DNA from: Mycolicibacter engbaekii
GTDB taxonomy: Bacteria; Actinomycetota; Actinomycetes; Mycobacteriales; Mycobacteriaceae
Direction of reading: 5' to 3'
Assembly (NCBI RefSeq): GCF_002101585.1
Contig: NZ_LQOT01000069.1
Coordinates: forward strand, 248,001-312,000
Length of the DNA: 64,000 bases
The position numbers and the translations under genes are program-made. Below, one piece after another: positions 42,353 through 50,238 of the stretch (positions are counted from its first letter, which is position 1; each line of letters begins with the position of its first letter). The notes beneath the pieces are model-generated. The model was not told the origin of the DNA and ran no database searches. It worked only from the letters and a program-made list of their open reading frames with translations.

Positions 42353-43345
42353 GTGACCGGTTCGATCGCCGACACCGGCGTGGCCAGCGCCACGTTGACC
42401 CGAATCTTCACCACTGCCACCCGGATCAAACTGTGCGACGAGAAGTTTCGGTCGTTGATCCTCACCGGACAGGTCAGTGCCCAGTACTACTCGCCGCGCG
42501 GCCAGGAGATCATCCCCGCGTCGATCGGGGCACTGCTGTCCCCGACCGACTACGTGGTCACCACCTACCGCGGTCTGCACGACCACCTGGCCAAGGGTGT
42601 GCCCATGCCGCAACTGTGGGCCGAGTTCATGGGCAAGGCCACCGGGACCTGCAAAGGCAAGGGCGGGCCGATGCACATCACCCATCCCGACTCCGGCCTG
42701 ATGGTCACCACCGGGATCGTCGGCGGCGGCCTGCCCATCGCCGCCGGACTTGCACTGGCGGCCCAGCTGCGTGGCGAAGACCGGGTGACCGTGGTCAACT
42801 TCGGTGACGGCGCCACCAATATCGGAGCCTTCCACGAAGCCTGCAACCTGGCCGGACTGTGGAAGTTGCCGGTGGTGTTCTGTTGCCAGAACAATCGGTA
42901 CGCCGAACACACCTCGTACGAGGACGGCACCAGCGTGGCCCGCATCGCCGACCGCGCCGCCGGTTACGGGATGCCCGGAGTCCGGGTGGACGGTAACGAT
43001 CCACTCGCGATGTACGCGGCCGCCAAGGATGCGGTCGATCGGGCCCGGGCCGGCGAGGGGCCCACCCTGATCGAGGCGATGACCTTCCGGTTCTACGGAC
43101 ACCAGATGTCCGACAACAACGAGTACATGAAGCCCGGCGAGCTCGACGCCGCGCGCGCCGCCGACCCGGTGCTGGCCTTCCGGCAATGGCTGATCGACAA
43201 CGAGATCCACAGCGTCGCCGAGATCGAGGCCATCGAGGCAGACGCCAAGGCCGAGATCGCCGCGGCGGTCGCGTTCGCCATGGAAAGCCCGGAGCCGGAC
43301 CTGGCCGAGGGGTTGACCGACGTCTACGAGGAGGACTTGTCGTGA
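42353..43345 (+). CDS. Thiamine-diphosphate 2-oxo acid / acetoin dehydrogenase E1, alpha subunit
   Basis: 330 residues. The TPP/Mg motif GDGATNIGAFHEACNLAGL ... NN is complete, and GKGGPMHI and RFYGHQMSDN fit E1-alpha subunits of the acetoin dehydrogenase / pyruvate dehydrogenase type. GTG at 42353 with GGGAGG upstream. It overlaps the beta subunit (GTGA). The alpha/beta pair decarboxylates or cleaves an alpha-keto or alpha-hydroxyketone substrate and passes the acyl group to a lipoyl domain; a lipoyl protein is encoded at 49999. The substrate is unknown. Confidence 0.9.
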   Translation: MTGSIADTGVASATLTRIFTTATRIKLCDEKFRSLILTGQVSAQYYSPRGQEIIPASIGALLSPTDYVVTTYRGLHDHLAKGVPMPQLWAEFMGKATGTCKGKGGPMHITHPDSGLMVTTGIVGGGLPIAAGLALAAQLRGEDRVTVVNFGDGATNIGAFHEACNLAGLWKLPVVFCCQNNRYAEHTSYEDGTSVARIADRAAGYGMPGVRVDGNDPLAMYAAAKDAVDRARAGEGPTLIEAMTFRFYGHQMSDNNEYMKPGELDAARAADPVLAFRQWLIDNEIHSVAEIEAIEADAKAEIAAAVAFAMESPEPDLAEGLTDVYEEDLS

Positions 43346-44373
43346 CCGATTCCGGCACGCCTACCACGCCGATGTCGGGCTTCCAGGCGGTGTGCAGCGC
43401 GCTCGACGACGCACTGGGCCGCGACCCGTCGGTGCTGCTGCTCGGCGAGGACATCGCCGATCCCGGTGGCGGGGTGTTCAAGACCTCGGTCGGGCTGTCC
43501 ACCAAGTATGGCGCCCACCGGGTGCGTGCCACCCCGATCAGTGAGCAGGCCATCGTGGGTGCGGCCATCGGGGCCGCTGTCGCGGGCATGCGTCCCGTCG
43601 CCGAGATCATGTTGATGGACTTCCTGGCGGTCTGCATGGACCAGTTGTCCAACCACGCCGCAAAGCTGCGCTACATGTCCGGGGGTCAGACCACCGTGCC
43701 GCTGACCATCCGCTGCGCCGCCGGCGCCGGGATGCAGTTCGGCGCACAGCATTCCGAGATGCTCGAAGCCTGGCTCACCCACATCCCGGGACTCAAAGTC
43801 GTGGTGCCCAGCAATCCCGCGGACGCCAAGGGACTGCTGACCGCGGCCATCTTCGACCCCGACCCGTGCGTGGTGGTCGAGCAGAGCCTGCTGTATTTCG
43901 GTCCGCCGCAACCTGTTCCGACCGGTCACCACGTGGTTCCGCTGGGGCGGGCCGCGACCGTACGACCGGGCACCGACATCACCCTGATCAGCTATGGCCG
44001 GCAGGTGCACGACGCGGTGGCCGCCGCCGAACAACTGGCGCAGGAGTCCATCGACGCCGAGGTGATCGACCTGCGGTCACTGGTTCCGCTCGACGAGAAC
44101 GCGGTGCTGGAGTCGGTGGCCCGCACCCGCCACGCGGTGGTTATCCACGAAGCGGTGCGCCGCAGCGGATTCGGCGCCGAACTGGCCAGCCTGATCACCG
44201 AGAACCTCTTCGACGAGTTGGGCGCCCCGGTGCAGCGGGTAGCCGGAGCCAACACCCCCATCCCGTTCGCCAAGGTCCTCGAAGACGCCTTCGTGCCCAG
44301 CTGCGACGAGATCGTCGTGGCCGCCAGGTCAGCGCTGGCGCGATCACGGGCGTCGTTGCGGGGCAGGGGATAG
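43342..44373 (+). CDS. Thiamine-diphosphate 2-oxo acid / acetoin dehydrogenase E1, beta subunit
   Basis: 343 residues of the transketolase-like E1-beta: LLGEDIADPGGGVFKTS, TPISEQAIVGAAIGAA, the pyrimidine-binding MDFLAVCMDQLSNHAAK, and LIDLRSLVP-type segment (EVIDLRSLVPLDE). GTG at 43342 overlaps the alpha subunit. The pair is full length, so an active heterotetramer is expected. The fadD-like gene starts 4 bases after its stop. Confidence 0.92.
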   Translation: MTDSGTPTTPMSGFQAVCSALDDALGRDPSVLLLGEDIADPGGGVFKTSVGLSTKYGAHRVRATPISEQAIVGAAIGAAVAGMRPVAEIMLMDFLAVCMDQLSNHAAKLRYMSGGQTTVPLTIRCAAGAGMQFGAQHSEMLEAWLTHIPGLKVVVPSNPADAKGLLTAAIFDPDPCVVVEQSLLYFGPPQPVPTGHHVVPLGRAATVRPGTDITLISYGRQVHDAVAAAEQLAQESIDAEVIDLRSLVPLDENAVLESVARTRHAVVIHEAVRRSGFGAELASLITENLFDELGAPVQRVAGANTPIPFAKVLEDAFVPSCDEIVVAARSALARSRASLRGRG

Positions 44374-44377
44374 CCGG

Positions 44378-45904
44378 TTGGTTCACGGGATTGCGCAGTG
44401 CGCCGAGCAGGATGCCGCCGGAGTGGCCCTGACCGACGGGACCACCCAGTGGACCTGGCCGCAGCTGAACTCGATTCTCAACCGGACTGTCAACTGGCTG
44501 ACGTCGCGCAGTGTCGAACCCGGGCAGCGGGTCGCGGTGATGGCCGAGAACAGTTCACACGCTGCCCTGGCGCACCTGGCCGTCACCTACGCGGGGCTGT
44601 CCGCGGTACCGGTGAACTACCACCTGACCGCAGCCGAGACCGGCTACATCCTGCGCGACGCCGCGGTGCACACCGTGCTCTGTAGCGCCCGCACCGCCGC
44701 GACCGCGCGTGCCGCCGACCCCGGCGTGACGGTGGTGGCGTGGGGAAGTCCCGATGCCGACGGCGTCGAGGACTTCGACAGCGTGGTGCAACGACACGGC
44801 GACACCGAGCCGCCCAGCGACATCCGTCCGGCCAGGCCGCTGTACTACACCTCCGGAACCACCGGGCTGCCCAAAGGCGTGGAACTGCCCGAGCAGATGT
44901 TTCCGACCGGCGAGTCCATGATCGACCACGTGGACCGCGTTCGCGCCGCCCCGTTTCGGACCCCCGGTAAACACCTGATCGTGGCGCCCATGCACCACAC
45001 CGGTCCCATCACCGGCGTGCGCGGGCTGGTGACCGGCAACCCGGTGGTGATCTTGCCGAAGTTCGACGCCGAGGCCGTTCTGGCGGCCATCGCCACGCAC
45101 CGCATCGAGACGACGATGATGGTGCCCACACACTTTGCCCGGATGCTGGCACTGCCCAAAGAGATTCGGGACCGCTACGACATCAGCAGTCTGCGCAGCA
45201 TCATCCACACCGGCGCCGCCTGCCCCGAGCACGTCAAGAGGGCGATGATCGAGTGGTTCGGGCCGGTGCTGGTGGAGGCCTACGGCTCCACCGAGGTCGG
45301 CACCGTGACCACGATCGCCTCCGCGGAATGGCTGGCCCACCCCGGATCGGTCGGCAAGGCGCTGCCCGGCATCGAGGTGACCATCCGCGGCGACGACGGC
45401 ACAGTGCTGGCTACCGGAGAGTCCGGCCTGGTCTGCGTGCAGTGGACCACCGGCCACCGGCCCGAGTACCACGGGGACCCGGCCAAGACGCGGGGCAGCT
45501 ATGTGGCCGACGGAGTGTTCGCCATCGGGGAGATCGGCCATCTGGACGCAGACGGCTTCCTGTACCTGACCGACCGTGCCTCCGACATGGTGGTCAGCGG
45601 CGGGGTGAACGTCTATCCGGCCGAGTCCGAGGCGGTGCTGCGCACCCACCCCGGCGTCAGCGATGTCGCGGTCATCGGAATCCCGCACGACGACCTCGGC
45701 GAACAACTGTGTGCCCTGGTGCAAGCCAAGCCCGGCACCGACCCCGCCGAACTGATCGCCTGGTGCCGGGAACGCCTGACGCACTACAAGTGCCCGAATG
45801 TGGTGGAGCTCGTCGACTTCGAACTGCGCTCGACCATGGGCAAGGTCAACAAGCGTCAGCTGCGCCGGCAATATCTGTCCGATCAGGAACCGGTGTGCCG
45901 CTGA
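44378..45904 (+). CDS. Acyl-CoA synthetase (ANL superfamily, FadD-like)
   Basis: 508 residues. AMP-binding P-loop YYTSGTTGLPKG, the VEAYGSTEVGT motif, the hinge TDRASDMVVSGGVNVYP, and the late catalytic Lys region STMGKVNKRQL are all present. TTG at 44378 gives the start MVHGIAQCAEQ. It activates a carboxylic acid to its CoA thioester, supplying the acyl-CoA dehydrogenases that follow. Which acid is not clear; the context suggests a terpenoid side-chain or ring-cleavage acid. It overlaps the next start by one base (TGATG). Confidence 0.92.
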   Translation: MVHGIAQCAEQDAAGVALTDGTTQWTWPQLNSILNRTVNWLTSRSVEPGQRVAVMAENSSHAALAHLAVTYAGLSAVPVNYHLTAAETGYILRDAAVHTVLCSARTAATARAADPGVTVVAWGSPDADGVEDFDSVVQRHGDTEPPSDIRPARPLYYTSGTTGLPKGVELPEQMFPTGESMIDHVDRVRAAPFRTPGKHLIVAPMHHTGPITGVRGLVTGNPVVILPKFDAEAVLAAIATHRIETTMMVPTHFARMLALPKEIRDRYDISSLRSIIHTGAACPEHVKRAMIEWFGPVLVEAYGSTEVGTVTTIASAEWLAHPGSVGKALPGIEVTIRGDDGTVLATGESGLVCVQWTTGHRPEYHGDPAKTRGSYVADGVFAIGEIGHLDADGFLYLTDRASDMVVSGGVNVYPAESEAVLRTHPGVSDVAVIGIPHDDLGEQLCALVQAKPGTDPAELIAWCRERLTHYKCPNVVELVDFELRSTMGKVNKRQLRRQYLSDQEPVCR

Positions 45905-46902
45905 TGACATCCCTGGAGATCTTCGGCTTCACCGACGAGCACGGTGCCCTTCGGGAAGTGCTGCGCGAGTACTTCGCCGCCACCGCCACCACAGCGCGCC
46001 CCGACCGGTGGCGGAGACTGCTCACCGAGGTCGGCGTGGACGACCTGCTGTTCGGTGAAACCTGTTCCACCTCTGTCGAGTTGGCGATCCTGGCCGAGGA
46101 GTCCGGGGCCGCGCTGTTCGACGGTCCGCTGGTCTCTGCGGCCGCAGTCGGGCCGCTGGCCCAGCAGCCGGCCCTCACCGGCGTAGCCGAGGGCCGGCGC
46201 GCGCCCTGCGTCGCGGTGTCGCTGACCGGCTTCGGCGACGGGCAGACCGACGCCTACTGGGACTACAGCGACGACGCCGTCGTCATCACGCAGCAAGCGG
46301 CCGCCGGCGAAACAGGGGTCGCCGTCTACGGCGCCGACGCGATCGGGCTGCAGGAGTGCTCCGGATTGGACCTCTCGCGGCCGGTCGGCCGGGCTGCCCA
46401 GGGCAACGGCCAACCACTGCTGGAGTGCGGCGAAGACGTCGCGGCCGCCATGCGGCGGCGCGCGGACCTGGTCCTGTCAGCCGAACTGCTCGGGGTGGCG
46501 CAGCGGGTCCTAGACGGCACCGTCGACTACGTCAGCCGACGCGTCCAGTTCGGCCGCACCATCGGCTCGTTTCAAGCGGTCAAACACCGGCTCGCCGACA
46601 TGCTCGCCCAGGTCGAGCTGACCAGGTCGGCGGTGTACGGGGCGGCGTGGCAGCTCGGCGACGGCCCCGTGACAGTCCAGGCCGAAGTCGATCTGGCGGT
46701 GGCCGCGGCACTGGCCCGGCAGACGGCCGTCGAGGCGACCAAGGCCGCGGTGCAACTACACGGTGGAATCGGGATCACCTGGGAGCATTGGGCGCACCGG
46801 TACCTGCGCCGGGCACACGCGGTGATCGCCCTGACCGGCGCCGCCAGCCGGCACCGCGGGCGGCTGGCCGGCCTGATCGATTTGCGGGACGGTGAGAGAT
46901 GA
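45904..46902 (+). CDS. Acyl-CoA dehydrogenase, short form (subunit 1)
   Basis: 332 residues, shorter than the usual 380-400. The C-terminal domain is recognisable (RVQFGRTIGSFQAVKHRLADM, then QLHGGIGITWEHWAHRYLRRAH), but the catalytic EGT loop is absent (TGAAS instead) and the N-terminal half is divergent. Such proteins, like FadE28 (ChsE1) in cholesterol breakdown, work as one half of an alpha2-beta2 heterotetramer. The next gene encodes a complementary partner and overlaps it by 4 bases. Confidence 0.85.
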   Translation: MTSLEIFGFTDEHGALREVLREYFAATATTARPDRWRRLLTEVGVDDLLFGETCSTSVELAILAEESGAALFDGPLVSAAAVGPLAQQPALTGVAEGRRAPCVAVSLTGFGDGQTDAYWDYSDDAVVITQQAAAGETGVAVYGADAIGLQECSGLDLSRPVGRAAQGNGQPLLECGEDVAAAMRRRADLVLSAELLGVAQRVLDGTVDYVSRRVQFGRTIGSFQAVKHRLADMLAQVELTRSAVYGAAWQLGDGPVTVQAEVDLAVAAALARQTAVEATKAAVQLHGGIGITWEHWAHRYLRRAHAVIALTGAASRHRGRLAGLIDLRDGER

Positions 46903-47876
46903 CGCAGCACGACGCGTGGCTTTCGGAACTGGCAGCCGCCCAGGCGGTCCTGCCGGTCGAGCACTTCGTCCCGCTGACGCTGATCGGCCCGGCCATCATC
47001 GAGTGGGGCACCGACGAGCAACGGCAACGGTATCTTCCCGGCATCGCGACCGGTGAGGACATGTGGTGCCAGTTGTTCAGCGAACCGGGCGCCGGTTCGG
47101 ATTTGGCCAGCCTGGCGACCCGCGCGGTGCCGTCCGGCAACGGTGGCTGGGTGGTGGACGGACAGAAGGTCTGGAGCTCCTTCGCCGATATCTCCCGCTA
47201 CGCGATGCTGCTGGCCCGCACCGATCCCGACGTGCCCAAGAACGCCGGTATCACCTGCTTTCTGCTCGACATGCGCTCGGCCGGGGTGACGGTGCGCCCG
47301 CTTCGGCAGATGACCGGAAGCGAGCACTTCTGCGAGGTCTTCCTAGAAGGCGTCGAACTGCCGGCCGACACCATGCTCGGTGCGCTCAACGACGGCTGGC
47401 GGGTGACCCTGTCCACCTTGACCGCCGAACGATCCGGGCTGTCGGGCGATTCGGCCGCCAGCGGGGTGGAGCTGGACCCCGTGCTGGCGCTGGCCCGGCG
47501 TACCGGGGCCTGGGCTGACGAGGTCGTTCGCGACCGGCTCTCGGCGCTGATCGCCACCGAACGCGCACTCACCCTGACCAACCAGCGGTTCGAGGTCGCT
47601 CCCGACGCCAAAGGCTCGATCACCAAACTGCTGCAATCCGAACTGTCCCAGCGCATCAGCGAGCTGGGCTTCGAGATCGCCGGGCCCGCGGGCGCCTACT
47701 GGGACGGCGACTCCGAACCGGCGGAGACGCATGCTCTGCTGGACAGCCGTCGCCTCACCGTCGCCGGTGGAACCTCGGAGATCCAGCGCAACATCATCGC
47801 CGAGCGGGTGCTCGGACTGGATCGCGAACCCGACTTGGAGCGCGGCCGGCCCTGGCGGGAACTGCGGCGGGGCTGA
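46899..47876 (+). CDS. Acyl-CoA dehydrogenase, short form (subunit 2)
   Basis: 325 residues, lacking most of the usual N-terminal helical domain. It has the FAD/substrate motif FSEPGAGSDLA, WVVDGQKVWSSFADISRYAMLLART and the C-terminal GGTSEIQRNIIAERVLGL, where the residue before GT is Gly rather than Glu. It resembles FadE29 (ChsE2)-type subunits. With subunit 1 it probably forms a single heteromeric dehydrogenase acting on a bulky (ring-bearing) acyl-CoA. Confidence 0.87.
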   Translation: MTQHDAWLSELAAAQAVLPVEHFVPLTLIGPAIIEWGTDEQRQRYLPGIATGEDMWCQLFSEPGAGSDLASLATRAVPSGNGGWVVDGQKVWSSFADISRYAMLLARTDPDVPKNAGITCFLLDMRSAGVTVRPLRQMTGSEHFCEVFLEGVELPADTMLGALNDGWRVTLSTLTAERSGLSGDSAASGVELDPVLALARRTGAWADEVVRDRLSALIATERALTLTNQRFEVAPDAKGSITKLLQSELSQRISELGFEIAGPAGAYWDGDSEPAETHALLDSRRLTVAGGTSEIQRNIIAERVLGLDREPDLERGRPWRELRRG

Positions 47877-47877
47877 G

Positions 47878-48213
47878 ATGCCGACCGTCACCGTCAAGCC
47901 CTCGGGCGTCCAGTTCACCGCGGCCCCGGGGCAGACCATCATGGCTGCCGGGCAGCAGGCCGGGTACCGCTGGCCCACCATCTGCGGGGGCAACGGCGAA
48001 TGCCTGGTGTGCCATGTCGAGGTGCTCGAACACCCCGAGTCGCTGTCGCCGCCGACCGATGAGGAAGCCAAAGCGGTAGCGGGAATTTCGGGCAGCCACG
48101 GCGGGCGCGGCGACCACGTTCGGCTGGCCTGTCAGGCCGGCGTCCACGGCGACGTGGTGGTGCTCAAACGCGGCGTACGCGCAAAACCGAGGACAGGAGT
48201 GGACCCCAGATGA
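47878..48213 (+). CDS. 2Fe-2S ferredoxin
   Basis: 111 residues with the adrenodoxin-like spacing C-x5-C-x2-C (CGGNGECLVC) and the fourth Cys in RLACQAG. Its ATG is one base after the dehydrogenase stop and its TGA overlaps the DUF35 start (ATGA). A likely electron donor for the Rieske oxygenase (38507) or another oxygenase of the cluster. No ferredoxin reductase is encoded nearby. Confidence 0.88.
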   Translation: MPTVTVKPSGVQFTAAPGQTIMAAGQQAGYRWPTICGGNGECLVCHVEVLEHPESLSPPTDEEAKAVAGISGSHGGRGDHVRLACQAGVHGDVVVLKRGVRAKPRTGVDPR

Positions 48214-48650
48214 GCGCTGACCTCATCGATACCGAGATCATGGCGATGACCGACGCCGGACTGCGCCTGCTGGGCGGGCGCTGCCCCGACTGCGGTGAGA
48301 CCGTGTTCCCGCGCCGGGACAGCTGCGGCAGCTGCGGTGCCGACAGGGTCGTCGAGGTCGAGCTGGCCACCCGCGGCACCCTATGGAGTTGGACCATCCA
48401 GCGGTTCCCACCGCCGAGCCCGCCGTACGTGCCGACCGGCGACGACTTCACACCGTTCGGCCTGGGCTATGTCGAATTGCCCGGCGAAGTCATCGTCGAG
48501 ACCCGCCTGTCGTGTGCTGACCCGGACGGGCTGCGGATCGGCATGCCGATGCGGCTGGTCGGCATCGAAGTGCCGGCCGAAGAAGGCACCACGGCAACGA
48601 CCTTCGCGTTCGCGCCGGCGGAGACGGCAGGAGACGACGATGAGCAATGA
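48210..48650 (+). CDS. DUF35 (Zn-ribbon plus OB-fold) thiolase/aldolase-associated protein
   Basis: 146 residues. N-terminal zinc ribbon CPDC ... CGSC (near residues 25-42) followed by an OB-fold (GTLWSWTIQRFPPPSPPY ... PFGLGYVELPGEV). In steroid catabolism such proteins bind thiolase-like lipid-transfer proteins to form retro-aldolases (Ltp2-DUF35) or acyl-CoA hydratases. The thiolase-like gene starts inside its last codons, so the same kind of complex is likely here. Confidence 0.9.
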   Translation: MSADLIDTEIMAMTDAGLRLLGGRCPDCGETVFPRRDSCGSCGADRVVEVELATRGTLWSWTIQRFPPPSPPYVPTGDDFTPFGLGYVELPGEVIVETRLSCADPDGLRIGMPMRLVGIEVPAEEGTTATTFAFAPAETAGDDDEQ

Positions 48651-49788
48651 CGTAGCGATCGTCGGCATCGGATGCCGGCCCTTCGGCCGGTATCTGGACA
48701 CCACCGCGCGCAAAGAGGCCGTGCGCGCCGTGCGGATGGCTCTGCAGGACGCCGGGATCGGTTGGAGCGACGTCGATTACGCCGTCGGGGGCAGCATGGA
48801 CGCAGGATTGGCCGACACCCTGGTCGCCGATCTCGGTCTCACCGGCATCCCTTTCATCAACGTGCTCAACGGATGCGCCACCGGTACCAGTTCACTGGTC
48901 TGTGCGGTGCAGGCCATCTCCTCGGGCGCGGCGCAGACCGCGGTGGTGGTCGGTTTCGACTCGCACCCGCGCGGCGCGTTCGCCATCCGCCCCGAAGCGC
49001 TCGGCCTCGGGCAGTGGTACGGCACCACCGGTCTGGCCATGACGTCGCAGTTCTTCGCGCTGAAGATTCAACGCTATCTGCACGAGTACGGATTGCCCGA
49101 GCGGCTGTTGGAGACCGTCGCCAGCAAGGCATTCCGCAATGGCGCGCTCAACCCCAACGCCTGGCGGCGCAAACCGCTGAGCGAGGCCGACGTGCGCAAC
49201 TCGATGATGTTGTCGGACCCGCTGCGCCAATACATGCTGTGTTCGCCGGGCGACGGCGCCACCGCTTTGGTGCTGAGCAGCGCCGCGCACGCCAAGCGGC
49301 ATCGCGCCGACCCGGTGTACATCGCCGGCACCGCGGTGCGGACCCGTCGGCCCGGTTCGTTCGAGGTGCTCAGTCCCTCGCTGTCGGTGCGCCGCGGCGT
49401 GAGCCCCAGCGTCGACGCCGCCAAGGCGGCATTCGAGGCGGCCGGCGTGAGCCCCGCCGAGGTCGATGTGGCGCAACTGCAGGACACCGACGCCGGAGCA
49501 GAGCTCATCCACCTCGCCGAGACCGGCCTGTGCGAACACGGCGCGCAGACCGAGCTCTACGACTCGGGCGCCACCGAGCTGACCGGGCGACTGCCGGTCA
49601 ACACCGACGGCGGCTGCCTGGCCAACGGCGAGCCGATCGGGGCATCAGGCCTACGGCAGGTGCACGAGAACGTCCTGCAGCTACGCGGGCAGGCGGGGGA
49701 ACGTCAGATCGGCGGAACGCCCCGGGTCGGCTTTTCCCACGTCTATGGCGCACCCGGGCTCAGCGCGTGCACCGTGCTGACCCGGTGA
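48640..49788 (+). CDS. Thiolase-like lipid-transfer protein (Ltp/SCP-x type)
   Basis: 382 residues of the thiolase fold: AIVGIGCRPFGRY at the N-terminus, Cys in NVLNGCATGTSSL at the nucleophile position, LPVNTDGGCLANGEPIGASGL at the second active-site loop, and GFSHVYGAPGLSACTVL at the end. The usual G-H-P motif reads GEPIGASG. With the neighbouring DUF35 it fits the aldolase/thiolase pairs used in side-chain degradation. ATG at 48640, overlapping DUF35 by 11 bases. Confidence 0.88.
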   Translation: MSNDVAIVGIGCRPFGRYLDTTARKEAVRAVRMALQDAGIGWSDVDYAVGGSMDAGLADTLVADLGLTGIPFINVLNGCATGTSSLVCAVQAISSGAAQTAVVVGFDSHPRGAFAIRPEALGLGQWYGTTGLAMTSQFFALKIQRYLHEYGLPERLLETVASKAFRNGALNPNAWRRKPLSEADVRNSMMLSDPLRQYMLCSPGDGATALVLSSAAHAKRHRADPVYIAGTAVRTRRPGSFEVLSPSLSVRRGVSPSVDAAKAAFEAAGVSPAEVDVAQLQDTDAGAELIHLAETGLCEHGAQTELYDSGATELTGRLPVNTDGGCLANGEPIGASGLRQVHENVLQLRGQAGERQIGGTPRVGFSHVYGAPGLSACTVLTR

Positions 49789-49799
49789 TCGGAGGAACC

Positions 49800-49988
49800 G
49801 TGAAAGTCACTGTCAACCCAGACCGTTGCGTCGGCCACGGGATCTGCGAATCGCTGGCCCCCGACGTCTTCGCCGTCGGCGACGACGGGCTGGCCCATGC
49901 GGCCGAGCCCATTCCGCCCAGCCGGCACGGGGTGGTCGCCGAGGCGGTGGCCGCCTGCCCGAGCCAGGCACTCAACATCAGCGAATAG
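49800..49988 (+). CDS. 3Fe-4S ferredoxin
   Basis: 62 residues with Cys in the pattern C10-x2-H-x2-C16 ... C-P (CVGHGIC, then ACPSQAL). The His in place of the central Cys is known in mycobacterial P450-partner ferredoxins. GTG at 49800 behind GGAGGA. It is probably the redox partner of the P450 at 36304, which belongs to the divergent unit. Confidence 0.88.
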   Translation: MKVTVNPDRCVGHGICESLAPDVFAVGDDGLAHAAEPIPPSRHGVVAEAVAACPSQALNISE

Positions 49989-49998
49989 GAAGGCCGCG

Positions 49999-50226
49999 AT
50001 GGATATCCGAATGCCCAAACTCGACGTCACGATGACCGAGGGCACGTTCATGGGTTGGTTGGTCCCGGACGGTCATCCGGTGGCCGAGGGCGAGGACCTC
50101 TACACCGTGGGTACCGACAAGGTCGAGACCGACATCCCGGCCCCGTGCGCCGGTATTCTGCGCCATGGCGCCGTCCAAGCGGACGAAACCTATCCGGTAG
50201 GCACCCCACTGGGTGCCATCGAATGA
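49999..50226 (+). CDS. Free-standing lipoyl-domain protein
   Basis: 75 residues forming only a lipoyl/biotinyl domain. The modified Lys is K41 in GTDKVETDIPAP, the E2-type lipoylation motif. No catalytic acyltransferase domain or peripheral-subunit-binding domain follows, and no E2 or E3 gene is in the window. It is probably the acyl carrier of the E1 pair at 42353-44373, with a shared E2/E3 elsewhere. ATG after AGGAAGG. A biotin carrier is less likely because the motif is DKVE, not MKM. Confidence 0.85.
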   Translation: MDIRMPKLDVTMTEGTFMGWLVPDGHPVAEGEDLYTVGTDKVETDIPAPCAGILRHGAVQADETYPVGTPLGAIE

Positions 50227-50238
50227 ACGGAGTCATCG

